A stretch of 64,000 bases of DNA from Anaerolineales bacterium (GCA_015075725.1 JABTTV010000001.1:2852001-2916000); one strand, 5' to 3'; positions 8,151 to 16,367 are shown, counted from the stretch's first letter. Numbers and translations: made by a program. Notes: generated by a model not told the origin, from the letters alone.

Positions 8151-8795
8151 GCGATAACCGACGCCGCGCACGGTCTTGAGGAACTTTGGATTATCGGGGT
8201 CGAGCTCGATGGCGCGCCTGAGCCAGGAGATATGCACATCGAGCGTGCGGGTATCACCGGTATAGTTCGTCTCCCAGGCTTTTTTGAAGAGGGGTTCGCG
8301 TTCGACCACTTCTCCGTGTTTATCCATCAATAATTGAAGCAATGTCACCAGGCGCGGCGTGAGTTTTGTGCTCCTGCCCATGCAGCGCACACGCCGCTTT
8401 TCGAGATCGAGCCGGATCGGACCGACATGCAATACGTTCTTGCCGTCGCCGGGGAGCAATGGTTTGATTCGATTGGCAAGTTTCTGAACCGTGAATGGAA
8501 GGAGAAGTACGGCGTCTGCCGCATCCTTGTTGACTTCCTTGTCTTCATCGAGGATCAGAATGATGGGAAGTTTGGAATCTTTCTCGCGCAGAGATTGGCA
8601 GATGCGCAAACCTGTGCTGCGCATCGAAGCCGCGTTGACAACGACAAGGCTCGGGCTGACTTCCTTCAATAACGAAACCGCCTTGCTCCCGTTTTGGGCA
8701 ATATGGACATCAAATCCCTTCTTCTGCAAGTCGGCGGCAAAAGAAGGGACTTCTGCGTGTTTGGCTTCTATGACCAAAAGTGTCGTGGTCTTCAT
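8139..8795 (-). CDS. OmpR/PhoB-like regulator with degenerate receiver
   Basis: 218 aa. The N-terminal receiver-like domain (1-115) is followed by a winged-helix DNA-binding domain (about 118-218; LTPRLVTLLQLLMDKHGEVV, TLDVHISWLRRAIE, KTVRGVGYRLDI). The receiver lacks the phospho-acceptor Asp: the strand-3 motif reads VVVNAAS, with Asn54. The acidic pair after strand 1 is IEAK instead of DD, and the conserved Lys is replaced (LLLPF, Leu99). It should therefore not be phosphorylated in the normal way and may respond to a ligand or be constitutive (inference). No histidine kinase is next to it. Transcription probably starts from the -10 at 8869-8874 on the same strand. Confidence 0.87.
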   Translation of the reverse strand: MKTTTLLVIEAKHAEVPSFAADLQKKGFDVHIAQNGSKAVSLLKEVSPSLVVVNAASMRSTGLRICQSLREKDSKLPIILILDEDKEVNKDAADAVLLLPFTVQKLANRIKPLLPGDGKNVLHVGPIRLDLEKRRVRCMGRSTKLTPRLVTLLQLLMDKHGEVVEREPLFKKAWETNYTGDTRTLDVHISWLRRAIELDPDNPKFLKTVRGVGYRLDI

Positions 8796-8868
8796 ATGAC
8801 GGTTCGAATATTACCTTGTGTGGAATTCCAGCGGCTTCGTTGAGTTTTAAGTTTGTTAAGATACCGGC

Positions 8869-8895
8869 ATTATACACCAATTCTCAATCTTGAGA
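8869..8895 (-). promoter_or_regulatory. Promoter and palindromic operator of the regulator gene
   Basis: On the minus strand TATAAT (8869-8874) lies about 75 bp ahead of the start codon. A perfect inverted repeat, TCTCAA-TC-TTGAGA, occupies 8882-8895, in the place of the -35 element. A dimeric regulator binding there would compete with polymerase; autoregulation is a guess. Confidence 0.45.
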
Positions 8896-8942
8896 CCTCG
8901 GACCATGGTACTACCCGACAAACCAATTTATTGACACATTTC

Positions 8943-10049
8943 TTAACTTGTGTAAGCCGCGAGTTGACCACAGCCTGCGTTGATGTCGATGCCGCGCCTC
9001 ATGCGGATCGTGCATGGAATCCCTTCCCTTTCCAGTGTTTCCTTGAAAATTTGCGCGTGTTGACGCTTGGCGGCTTCGCCGTGATATCCCCGCGTCGGGT
9101 TTAAGGGGATCGCATTGACGTGGCAGAGCAAACCCTTAAGTCTTTCAGCCAGTTTCTTTGCCACTTCGGGTGTATCGTTGACCCCGTGAATCAATGCCCA
9201 CTCGAACGTGACGCGCCGCCTGGTCTTTTCGACGTAGTATTTACAGGCTGCGACCACTTCGTTGATGTTATATTTTTTATTGACCGGCATGATCGCGAGG
9301 CGTTCGGCGTCGGTTGCGGCGTGAAGCGAGACGGCGAGATTGACCTGTCTCTGTTCGTCGGCGAAGCGTTTGATCTGGGGGACCAATCCCACCGTTGAGA
9401 TGGTCAGCCTGCGTGCGCCGAATTTGAAACCGTTCGGGTCGTTCAAGCGGTCGACCGCCGCCATGACGTTATCGTAATTATGGAACGGCTCGCCCATGCC
9501 CATGAAAACGATGTTGCTGACGGTTTCGTTCTGTTCCTTCAGCATTTGGGCGTAATACATCACCTGCGCCACGATCTCGCCGCTGGTGAGATTGCGTTTG
9601 AAGCCCATTTGCCCTGTCGCGCAGAAGACGCATCCCATCGCGCACCCGGCTTGTGTGGAGATGCACAGCGTTCTGCGTGCCCCCCTAAGGCTCCCCCCGA
9701 ATTCTTTGAATTTGGGGGGAGTGTCCCGAAGGGGCGAGGGGAGCTCGTCCGCCGGGTCGCCATAGCGCATCAATACGGCTTCGATCAGGTTTCCATCCGG
9801 CAATTGGAACAAGGTCTTGCGCGTGGATTTGTCCGCTGAATCCAAATACGTCTTCACTGTGAATGGAGTGAAAGTGAATTCCTGCGTGAGTTTCTCGCGC
9901 AGAGAAATGGGGAGATTGGAAAACTGGTCAGGGGATGAATAGAAATGATGGTATAGCCCCTGCCAGACCTGCTTTGCACGGTAGGCGGGCTCGTTCCATT
10001 CATTGAACATCTTTTCGAGCGCAGCGATATCGAGATCGTAAATAAGCAT
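8943..10049 (-). CDS. rlmN: 23S rRNA (adenine-2503-C2)-methyltransferase, with in-frame repeat insertion
   Basis: 368 aa radical SAM enzyme that methylates C2 of A2503 in 23S rRNA and of A37 in some tRNAs. The 4Fe-4S motif is CAMGCVFCATGQ (Cys136, 140, 143). A C-terminal Cys in DINAGCGQL is the catalytic thiol. Family hallmarks include FMGMGEPFHNYDNV, GARRLTISTVGLVP and VNAIPLNPTRGY. Oddity: between EAVLMRY and RRTLCISTQ, where relatives have only a few residues, there are about 25 extra residues (98-124) encoded by a palindromic element. Start ATG with a -10-like TACAAT about 22 bp upstream on the minus strand (10071-10076). Confidence 0.95.
   Translation of the reverse strand: MLIYDLDIAALEKMFNEWNEPAYRAKQVWQGLYHHFYSSPDQFSNLPISLREKLTQEFTFTPFTVKTYLDSADKSTRKTLFQLPDGNLIEAVLMRYGDPADELPSPLRDTPPKFKEFGGSLRGARRTLCISTQAGCAMGCVFCATGQMGFKRNLTSGEIVAQVMYYAQMLKEQNETVSNIVFMGMGEPFHNYDNVMAAVDRLNDPNGFKFGARRLTISTVGLVPQIKRFADEQRQVNLAVSLHAATDAERLAIMPVNKKYNINEVVAACKYYVEKTRRRVTFEWALIHGVNDTPEVAKKLAERLKGLLCHVNAIPLNPTRGYHGEAAKRQHAQIFKETLEREGIPCTIRMRRGIDINAGCGQLAAYTS
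9681..9745 (-). repeat. Palindromic repeat element inserted in rlmN
   Basis: CTCCCCCC at 9691-9698 pairs with GGGGGGAG at 9714-9721, extended inward by GAATTC/GAATTT to a 15-bp stem with a TTT loop. A second short hairpin, CCCGAAGGGG, follows at 9725-9734. This is typical of intergenic MITE/REP-like DNA but here keeps the rlmN reading frame and adds about 25 residues. Confidence 0.7.
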
Positions 10050-10156
10050 GTGATTCTCAGACCCGCGATGATTGTACCTTACAGATATGCATCCCCGTAC
10101 GAAAAAAATAGGGCAATCGTAGGGATGGTTTAAATCCTTCTTATCTATTTTTCACA

Positions 10157-10162
10157 TATAAT
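10157..10162 (+). promoter_or_regulatory. -10 box of the NBR1-Ig protein gene
   Basis: TATAAT 30 bp before the ATG at 10193; a clear AAAGGAG ribosome binding site lies between them. No strong -35 seen at 17 bp. Confidence 0.5.
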
Positions 10163-10192
10163 CGTTATCCTTGTAGGAACAAAGGAGAATTT

Positions 10193-11209
10193 ATGCTTAA
10201 ACCCATGAAACCACAATCAGGCATGCCGAGGAATATGTTCCTGTGGATCCTCGTCGGCTTGCTCGTGATTTCCGGCATCGTTGCACTAGTGTCAGCCTTC
10301 GACGGGGGCAGCGACGGCACGGAGGAAGTCAATGCGGTGTACACCAATGCGGCGGCAACTCTTGCGGCGCAGCAATTATTGTCATCGCCGACTTCGACAG
10401 CGACGGCGACCGCTGGCACCCCGACCGCGACCGCCACTTTCATTCCACTGGCGAGCCCGACTCTGTTCACTTCCCAGATCCTTCCCACGAATACATCCGG
10501 TGCTGCTTCAGGTGCGGTGGGTTGTAATAATTCCGCCTACGTTGCCGATGTGACGATTCCGGATAACACAGTAGTTAATCCTGGTCAAACTATTACCAAG
10601 ACATGGAAACTTCAAAATACCGGCTCATGTGCGTGGACCCCTACTTACAAGGTTAGTTTCGTTTCCGGTAATGCAATGAGCGGAGTTGCCACGCCGATCG
10701 GCATTACAGTTCAACCCGGTCAATCCGGAGATGTTACAGTGACATTGAAGGCACCTACGACAACTGGCGATGTCAGGGGGGATTGGATTCTAACAAACGA
10801 TAGCGGACAAAATTTCGGCTCGACGTTTTATATTTTGGTCAAAGTAAGTGGGGCCGCCACCACAGGGACGGCGACTGTAACTGCCACCGCTACTGCAACG
10901 TCTGCGCCCTCTGCCCCTGCTCCTGCCAATAATCCGAATATTACCCTGACCTGTGCTTTAGAAGGCGGGGTGGGTCCAAGAATGGAACACGCCGGAACTC
11001 TAACCTGGGAGGATAAATCAAATAACGAGACCGGGTTTAATATATATATAAACGGAGTTTTGGTAACTACAACAACAGAAAATGTTACCTCGTACATTGT
11101 GCCCTCAGGCACCTACTATGATCCGGGTGTTACATCTACATTCAGTGTTGAAGCCTTCAACACTGTTGGTAAAGCCACTGCTGTGAGCGTGATAAAAAGC
11201 TGTCCATAA
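10193..11209 (+). CDS. Membrane-anchored NBR1-type Ig domain protein
   Basis: 338 aa. A single hydrophobic segment near the N-terminus (MFLWILVGLLVISGIVALV) acts as anchor or uncleaved signal. A Thr/Ala/Pro linker runs about 60-100. An NBR1-like Ig domain spans about 115-225 (ADVTIPDNTVVNPGQTITKTW, NTGSCAWTP, GDVRGDWIL). A second Thr/Ala-rich linker precedes a fibronectin-like beta domain (TLTCALEG ... ETGFNIYINGVLV) at about 250-338. These domains are common in secreted proteins of Chloroflexota, probably in surface binding. Its DNA is noticeably more A+T-rich in the second half. A strong terminator follows. Confidence 0.78.
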   Translation: MLKPMKPQSGMPRNMFLWILVGLLVISGIVALVSAFDGGSDGTEEVNAVYTNAAATLAAQQLLSSPTSTATATAGTPTATATFIPLASPTLFTSQILPTNTSGAASGAVGCNNSAYVADVTIPDNTVVNPGQTITKTWKLQNTGSCAWTPTYKVSFVSGNAMSGVATPIGITVQPGQSGDVTVTLKAPTTTGDVRGDWILTNDSGQNFGSTFYILVKVSGAATTGTATVTATATATSAPSAPAPANNPNITLTCALEGGVGPRMEHAGTLTWEDKSNNETGFNIYINGVLVTTTTENVTSYIVPSGTYYDPGVTSTFSVEAFNTVGKATAVSVIKSCP

Positions 11210-11217
11210 ATAAGAAT

Positions 11218-11250
11218 CGGACCTGCAAAAAACAGGTCCGGTTTTTTATT
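11218..11250 (+). terminator. Terminator between convergent genes
   Basis: Perfect 8-bp stem CGGACCTG / CAGGTCCG with an A-rich 7-nt loop, followed by GTTTTTTATT. It clearly ends the rightward NBR1-Ig gene. The leftward HAD gene stops at 11246, inside it. Confidence 0.88.
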
Positions 11251-12025
11251 CGACAAGTGCCGCCAAACTCTCCGCAATAATTGTCGGTTTCCAATCCTTC
11301 GCCTCTTCGCGCGTACCGACGCCGCTCAGCACCAAGGCAGTCGGGCATCCCACCGCCTGTCCCGCCGCAATGTCCGTTTCGAGCCGGTCGCCGACGACAA
11401 GTGTCTCTTCCTTCAAAGTGCCCAATCTTTCCAGCGCGAGTTCCATCAAATACGGGAAGGGTTTGCCCGCGACGATCGGATCTGTCCTTGTTGCCATGCT
11501 CACCACCGAAACCCACGCCCCCGAGCCGGGAATCTCCCCGCGCGGGGTGGGGAAGGTGCGGTCGGTGTTCGTCGTATAGAATGGACGCCCCGCCCGCACG
11601 AGCAATGTCGCTTCGGCGATCTTTTGGAAGTTGACGCTTCGGTCGATTCCCATCACAACCGCTTCCGCCTGCGGCGCATCCTCCACGCCCACCACTTCAA
11701 ATCCCTTTTCTTCCAAAGCCACGCGGATGCCCTCCTCGCCGATCACGAAGATCTTCGTCCCGCGCGGATACTTCTGCGACAGCATGAACGCAATTCCCAA
11801 AGCGGATGTGACGATCTGTGCGGCGCCCACGTCCACGCCAAACCCGGCGAGAATTTTTTGATAATCTTCCGGCGTTTTTGTCCCGTTGTTGGTGGCAAAG
11901 GCGAACTTCAACCCGCGTTCGCGGATTCTTTTGAAAATCGCAGCCAGGTCGCCGATGGGGGCGTCGCCTTTCCAGATTACGCCGTCCATGTCGAGGATAA
12001 GTGCTTTTATGTTTGAAGGGATCAT
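11246..12025 (-). CDS. HAD-superfamily phosphatase, NagD/PNPase type (subclass IIA)
   Basis: About 259 aa from the ATG at 12025; a TTG at 12049 adds 8 residues and neither has a clear ribosome binding site. Motif I LDMDGVIWKGD (nucleophile Asp12, Asp14), motif II FATNNGTKTPE, and late motifs VAGKPFPYLMELAL and VVGDRLETDIAAGQAVGCPTALVLSG are all present. The cap position is that of subclass IIA, which includes 4-nitrophenylphosphatases, phosphoglycolate/glycerol phosphatases and the nucleotidase NagD. Substrate unknown. A repeat-like spacer separates it from clpP, so it is probably transcribed separately or by weak read-through. Confidence 0.87.
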   Translation of the reverse strand: MIPSNIKALILDMDGVIWKGDAPIGDLAAIFKRIRERGLKFAFATNNGTKTPEDYQKILAGFGVDVGAAQIVTSALGIAFMLSQKYPRGTKIFVIGEEGIRVALEEKGFEVVGVEDAPQAEAVVMGIDRSVNFQKIAEATLLVRAGRPFYTTNTDRTFPTPRGEIPGSGAWVSVVSMATRTDPIVAGKPFPYLMELALERLGTLKEETLVVGDRLETDIAAGQAVGCPTALVLSGVGTREEAKDWKPTIIAESLAALVE

Positions 12026-12059
12026 AAGTTTTACGATATCGAAATTCAAGAAGTATGGC

Positions 12060-12145
12060 GGGTTAGTAACCGCTGCTGGTCGGGCAGTTGAGGAGCGATG
12101 TATCGAAGCTCAGCGGCGTCTCGAAACCGCTCAGCGGGCATTATA
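12060..12145. repeat. REP-like intergenic element, degenerate
   Basis: The gap between clpP and the HAD gene carries, on the minus strand, GGTTTCGAGACGCCGCTGAG (12110-12129), then TTCGATACATCGCTCCTCAA, then a GACCAGC core. This is reminiscent of the GGTTTCGA...CTCAACCAGC repeats spread through Actinobacteria and Chloroflexota. Recognition is from memory; only one copy is visible here. Confidence 0.4.
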
Positions 12146-12206
12146 CCTATATATAAAAGACCCCGAAGATTTCTCCTCAGGATCTTCATTCTCCAATTGC
12201 CGATGA

Positions 12207-12818
12207 CTACTTGGAAACCTTTTCCGGCATTTCGATGATATGGTCTATCAAGCCATAGTCCAGGGCTTGCTGGGCATCGAGGTAGTAATCGCGGTCGAGG
12301 TCGCGTTCGATCACTTCCAAAGGCTGCCCTGTATTTTTTGCCATGATGCCGTTGAGTAAAGCTTTCTGGCGCAGAATTTGCTTGGCGGCAATTTCAATGT
12401 CTGTCGCCTGACCCTGTGCGCCGCCGAGAGGCTGGTGCATGTGGACGGTTGCATGCGGCAGGGCGTAGCGAAGTCCTTTGGTTCCGGCAGCCAGCAACAC
12501 GGTCCCGAAAGAGGCGGTCACGCCCACGGCGACGGTGCTGATCGGGTTCGAGATGATCTGCATCGTGTCATAGATCGCAAGTCCCGCATAGATCACCCCG
12601 CCGGGCGAATTGATATACATGCGGATTTCCTTTTCCGGGTCTTCATGGTTCAGGAACAACAACTGCGCCACGATGACATTTGCCACCTGATCGTCGATCG
12701 GTGTGCCGAGGAAGATGATGTTGTTGCGTAAAAGCAGGGAATAAATATCATAAGCGCGCTCACCGCGGCCCGTGTTTTCGACCACCATGGGAACGACATT
12801 CTTGAATTCTGGGATCAT
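12207..12818 (-). CDS. clpP: ATP-dependent Clp protease proteolytic subunit
   Basis: 203 aa serine peptidase that forms the tetradecameric barrel fed by ClpX/ClpC. The Ser-His-Asp triad is recognisable: Ser in [14 protein letters not shown], His in [10 protein letters not shown], and Asp in the [18 protein letters not shown] region. Mature-form residues IPMVVEN-like ([20 protein letters not shown]) and NSPGG (oxyanion) are present. The usual SMG around the nucleophile reads SFG here. GGAG lies 7 nt before the ATG. It follows tig, the classic tig-clpP order, but clpX is not next to it. Confidence 0.96.
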   Translation of the reverse strand: MIPEFKNVVPMVVENTGRGERAYDIYSLLLRNNIIFLGTPIDDQVANVIVAQLLFLNHEDPEKEIRMYINSPGGVIYAGLAIYDTMQIISNPISTVAVGVTASFGTVLLAAGTKGLRYALPHATVHMHQPLGGAQGQATDIEIAAKQILRQKALLNGIMAKNTGQPLEVIERDLDRDYYLDAQQALDYGLIDHIIEMPEKVSK

Positions 12819-12944
12819 ATTCTGTCTCCTTTATTCGAACTATGCTACCGGACGTGTATTGGATTTGTATTAGAGATCGATAGAAGATTCCCATACAAAC
12901 GCTTCACACCTGTCCGTGCCTGCCAGCCTTCGAGGATCCTCTAG

Positions 12945-14354
12945 CTATTCTGCGGCTTTTTCCTGCTCGCTTTCCGCCGGAGCGGATTCTTTCTCCGCGG
13001 CTTCGGCGGCTTTCTTCGCTTCCGCTTCGCGCTCTTCGATCGTCTTATAGTTGCCCGTCGCAATGGATTTCAACATGTCCAATGCTTTGCGGGTCATCAC
13101 GCGGCTGGCGGCGTCCATCGCGATGGCTTCGCTCAATTGGCGCTGACCCTTCCTGCCGCCGCGAATCTTGCTGAAATCAACGCCTTGCATCGCCAGGTTG
13201 TTGATGGCGTTGCTGTATTCCGAGTTCAAAGCCGCATCGTCGATCTGGAGCTTCTCTTTGCGCACGATCTCATCGAGGATCAAACCGCGCTCGAGGCGTT
13301 TCTTCGCCACAGGCTTGACGTCTGATTCGATGAAATCTTCACGCGTCGTATTCCGCACTTTGAAGTAGGTCTCCAGGTCCATGCCCTGCTGGGCGAGCCG
13401 CTGGGAAAGGTCTTGTAACACATGTTCGCCTTCATGTTCCAGCGTGTGTTCGTGATACTTCAGTTTTGCGCCTTCCTTGACCTTCTCGATCAAATCCACA
13501 AAATACTTGTCGTCGTATTCGTTCTGCGAACGAGCTTCGACATCTTTTTTCACCGCTTCCATCAGCGCGTCGACGGTTTCACCCGCGCCGGTCATTTTGG
13601 CAAAGTCGTCATTGACGTCCGGGAGGGTCACGCCGCGCACGGTTTTAACCGTCGCCGTGATCTCCACAGCTTTTTCGCGCAGTTCTTCCACATCCCAATC
13701 TTTGGGAAAAGTATGTTGGAAGGTTTTGCTTTCACCGGCTTTCAGCCCAACGAGTTCTTTTGCAAATCCGTTATAGGGCCATTCGGTATCGCGCTCTTCC
13801 TTGCGGACGAAGGTGGCAAAACCTGTTCGATTCAACTCGGGGGTCTCGGAGGAGACGTCGAGGAGGATGTAATCACCGGTTTCGACGGCGCGGTCCACAG
13901 TCTCGGTCGAGGCGTACATCTGGCGGAGGTCTTCGAGCGCCTCATCCACTTTCTCCTTGCCGGGCGCCTCCCATTCATAGGGAAGTCTTATAGAAAGATA
14001 ATCGCCAAGGTCCACATCCGGCGCGAGGGGAACATTGAAAATGAATTTGGGCGGATCCACACTCTCGATGGATTCCAATCTGCCTGAAGCGCCGGGGTTT
14101 ACGTCCGCCTCTTTGAGAATGTTCGAGTATTCCGCATCGATGAACATGTCGACAGCCTGTTCGGTGATCGCGCCTTCGCCGTAGTTGCGTGCGACGATGT
14201 GATAAGGCGCCTTGCCGGGGCGGAAACCCGCGATATTCCCCCGCTGCGAGATCTTCGCCGCTGCGCGTTTCTTGTATTCGTTCATCTTATCCTGGTCAAC
14301 TTCCACAATAAGTTTGACCGAGTGATCGTCCTGATACTGCTTATCGATGTTCAA
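12945..14354 (-). CDS. tig: Trigger factor, ribosome-associated chaperone/PPIase
   Basis: 469 aa. N-terminal ribosome-binding domain has the signature GFRPGKAPYHIVARNYG (usually GFRxGKxP). A central FKBP-like PPIase domain runs about 150-240. A long C-terminal helical substrate-binding arm and an acidic Ala/Glu/Lys tail (EEREAEAKKAAEAAEKE) follow. The start is a TTG at 14352-14354 with AGAGGT 6 nt upstream; no suitable ATG exists in frame nearby, so the TTG is well supported. It lies upstream of clpP in the same direction, 126 bp apart, with tRNA-Leu further upstream. Confidence 0.94.
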   Translation of the reverse strand: MNIDKQYQDDHSVKLIVEVDQDKMNEYKKRAAAKISQRGNIAGFRPGKAPYHIVARNYGEGAITEQAVDMFIDAEYSNILKEADVNPGASGRLESIESVDPPKFIFNVPLAPDVDLGDYLSIRLPYEWEAPGKEKVDEALEDLRQMYASTETVDRAVETGDYILLDVSSETPELNRTGFATFVRKEERDTEWPYNGFAKELVGLKAGESKTFQHTFPKDWDVEELREKAVEITATVKTVRGVTLPDVNDDFAKMTGAGETVDALMEAVKKDVEARSQNEYDDKYFVDLIEKVKEGAKLKYHEHTLEHEGEHVLQDLSQRLAQQGMDLETYFKVRNTTREDFIESDVKPVAKKRLERGLILDEIVRKEKLQIDDAALNSEYSNAINNLAMQGVDFSKIRGGRKGQRQLSEAIAMDAASRVMTRKALDMLKSIATGNYKTIEEREAEAKKAAEAAEKESAPAESEQEKAAE

Positions 14355-14423
14355 AGTTACCTCTTTTGGTTTTCAAACCTGACGGGTCTTGCGGACCGGT
14401 CAGGTTCCATGAAATTGATATAT

Positions 14424-14508
14424 TGGTGAGGATGGTGGGAGTCGAACCCACACGCCTTGCGGCACATGATCCTAAGTCATGCCTGTCTGCCAGTTCCAGC
14501 ACATCCCC
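14424..14508 (-). tRNA. tRNA-Leu (anticodon TAG), CCA encoded
   Basis: 85-nt class II tRNA. The acceptor stem GGGGATG (14502-14508) pairs with CATCCTC (14428-14434) with one G-T pair, discriminator A, and genomic CCA at 14424-14426. The anticodon arm CATGA-CTTAGGA-TCATG gives anticodon TAG (codon CUA). There is a variable arm, and the T arm is GTGGG-TTCGACT-CCCAC. Confidence 0.95.
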
Positions 14509-14533
14509 GTGTGGATACGCTTCGAGCGGCGCA

Positions 14534-14539
14534 ATTATA
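14534..14539 (-). promoter_or_regulatory. -10 box for tRNA-Leu
   Basis: TATAAT on the minus strand, 25 bp upstream of the tRNA 5' end, implying a leader of about 19 nt. It is back to back with the rightward -10 at 14565. Confidence 0.55.
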
Positions 14540-14564
14540 CCGTAGGGTGCGCCTGATTTGCAGG

Positions 14565-14570
14565 TATAAT
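14565..14570 (+). promoter_or_regulatory. -10 box for the peroxiredoxin gene
   Basis: TATAAT 34 bp before the GTG start at 14605. It forms a divergent promoter pair with tRNA-Leu. Confidence 0.5.
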
Positions 14571-14604
14571 AGCGCGAACGTCTACGACGAGAGAGAATTT
14601 TCCT

Positions 14605-15069
14605 GTGCCCATTTCTTCCGGCATCCCGGCCCCCATTTTCGAACTCAAGGACGACACGAACACGCTCCGCAGGCTTTCCGATTATCGCGGAAGAAATGTC
14701 GTCCTTTATTTTTACCCGAAGGACGACACTCCGGGATGCACGAAGGAAGCCTGTAACTTCCGCGACGATTACTCCGCATACGAAAGAGCCGGGGTCGTCA
14801 TCCTCGGCGTCAGCCCGGATTCGGTGGAGTCGCATGCGAAGTTCAAAAAGAAATTCATGCTCCAATTCCCTCTGCTTGCGGATGATGGACATAGGGTCTG
14901 CGATTTGTACGGGGTTTGGGGACCGAAACAATTCATGGGAAAGAGTTACGAAGGCGTATTGCGGACCACCTTCCTGATCGATGGGGAGGGGATCATCAAG
15001 AAAGTATATGAAGGTGTACGCCCATCCGAACACAGCCGCGAACTTCTTGCTGAATTGGGTTTGGGTTGA
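14605..15069 (+). CDS. bcp: Peroxiredoxin, BCP/PrxQ type
   Basis: 154 aa thioredoxin-dependent peroxidase reducing H2O2 and organic hydroperoxides. Peroxidatic Cys45 is in YPKDDTPGCTKEAC and resolving Cys50 is five residues on, the PrxQ arrangement. LLADDGHRVCDLYGVWGPK and RTTFLIDGEGIIKKV complete the fold. The start is GTG with GAGAGA upstream; length is normal for BCP. It stands alone between tRNA-Leu and the oxidase locus and could protect the respiratory cell from peroxide. Confidence 0.93.
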   Translation: MPISSGIPAPIFELKDDTNTLRRLSDYRGRNVVLYFYPKDDTPGCTKEACNFRDDYSAYERAGVVILGVSPDSVESHAKFKKKFMLQFPLLADDGHRVCDLYGVWGPKQFMGKSYEGVLRTTFLIDGEGIIKKVYEGVRPSEHSRELLAELGLG

Positions 15070-15206
15070 CCGGATTTGCGTATCAGGATGCCGGTTGATG
15101 TGTTATAAGGTGTTGTCTGCCGACGGAGCTGAAATTCGTCGGCATGATTTTGTGAAATTCCATGAAATCCGTCGAACAAACCGAATTTATCCTGGTAACG
15201 GATGTC

Positions 15207-15235
15207 GTGACAATGATAAGGGATTTTGATATAAT
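15207..15235 (+). promoter_or_regulatory. Strong promoter of the cytochrome oxidase operon
   Basis: GTGACA (15207-15212), 17 bp, TATAAT (15230-15235) preceded by TGA, giving an extended -10. The predicted start near 15242 leaves a leader of about 94 nt before coxB, including GGGG...CCCC inverted bases at about 15295-15310. Confidence 0.75.
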
Positions 15236-15335
15236 CCCCCCTTGTGAAAATTGAGACAAATACTCCACGTTTTGTCCAATTCAAGTTAATGATCGGGGCT
15301 TCCTCCCCGTACAATCTTTTCAGGAGAGAGAATCT

Positions 15336-16352
15336 ATGGGTCATTTTGTAATTGTGGGGATCCTGGTCATCCTCATGACCGTTCTCACATATATCGGTCT
15401 CGATGCTGTGGGACTTGCGACCAAAATGCACAAGGTTGTCGCCAGCGCCCAGGCAATCCCCATCGACCAGTTATGGCATTGGGAAGTCATCGTCATATCC
15501 TTTTTATTTTCACTGATCGTCGTGCCGATGGCGTATAGCCTGGTTGTTTTCCGCCAGAAAAAGGGAGAAATGTTGGACGGGGAACATATGGAAGGCAACT
15601 CAAATCTCGAAATTGCGTGGACGGTTCTTCCGCTCATCACCGTGGTGGTATTTGCATATCTCGGAGCATATTCACTGGGTGAGGTTCGGCGTATCGACCC
15701 GGATGCCATGGTGGTCAACGTCAAAGCACAGCAATTCACCTGGACGTTCGAATACCCTGAATACGGTTTTTTCAGTACCGAACTTCATCTTCCGGTGGAT
15801 CGCCAGGTCGTCTTGAAAATGGAATCAGTGGATGTCATACACTCGTTCTGGGTCCCCGAATTCCGCCTCAAGCAGGACGTCGTGCCGGGCCGTGTGACCG
15901 AATATCGTGTGACTCCGATCCTCGAGGGAAGATACAAAGTCCGCTGCGCTGAACTATGCGGTACATCCCATGCATACATGGAAAGCGCCGTTATTGTGGA
16001 CAGCCCGGAGGCGTACAATGCCTGGGTGGCCGAGCAGATCAAAATCGCGGCTGAATCGCAAACTCCTGAAGGGCAGGGCAAACTTCTCGCAACGAAAAAC
16101 GGATGCATCGGTTGTCACTCCATCGACGGCTCGCCTCTGACCGGTCCCACATGGTTTGGCTTGTTCGGCTCGACCGTGACCCTCTCCGACGGCTCGACCG
16201 TCACGGCAGATGAGGCCTTCATCGCTGAATCCATTCTCGACCCGAACGCGACGATCGTCGAGGGTTTCCCATCTCCATCCGTGATGCCGCCCTACGCATT
16301 GACCGACGAAGAGATCGCGAATCTCATCGCTTACATCAAGACCTTGAAATAA
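15336..16352 (+). CDS. coxB: Cytochrome c oxidase subunit II, caa3 type (fused cytochrome c)
   Basis: 338 aa. Two N-terminal membrane helices (about 47-72 and 95-116) precede a periplasmic CuA cupredoxin domain with ligands His169, Cys204, Cys208, His212 and Met215 (CAELCGTSHAYM), and the electron-entry aromatic stretch QQFTWTFEYP. A C-terminal cytochrome c domain binds one heme (CIGCH, 257-261) with probable axial Met317 in SVMPPY. Heme fusion defines caa3 oxidases, which take electrons from soluble cytochrome c or an alternative complex III. CAGGAGAG precedes the ATG. It is first gene of the operon. Confidence 0.95.
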   Translation: MGHFVIVGILVILMTVLTYIGLDAVGLATKMHKVVASAQAIPIDQLWHWEVIVISFLFSLIVVPMAYSLVVFRQKKGEMLDGEHMEGNSNLEIAWTVLPLITVVVFAYLGAYSLGEVRRIDPDAMVVNVKAQQFTWTFEYPEYGFFSTELHLPVDRQVVLKMESVDVIHSFWVPEFRLKQDVVPGRVTEYRVTPILEGRYKVRCAELCGTSHAYMESAVIVDSPEAYNAWVAEQIKIAAESQTPEGQGKLLATKNGCIGCHSIDGSPLTGPTWFGLFGSTVTLSDGSTVTADEAFIAESILDPNATIVEGFPSPSVMPPYALTDEEIANLIAYIKTLK

Positions 16353-16367
16353 GAAGGAATAGTTACC

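Noticed and set aside
12819..12944. Terminator between tig and clpP
   Set aside because: The spacer has a GAGGATCCTC palindrome but no T-tract in either direction, so read-through from tig to clpP is more likely.
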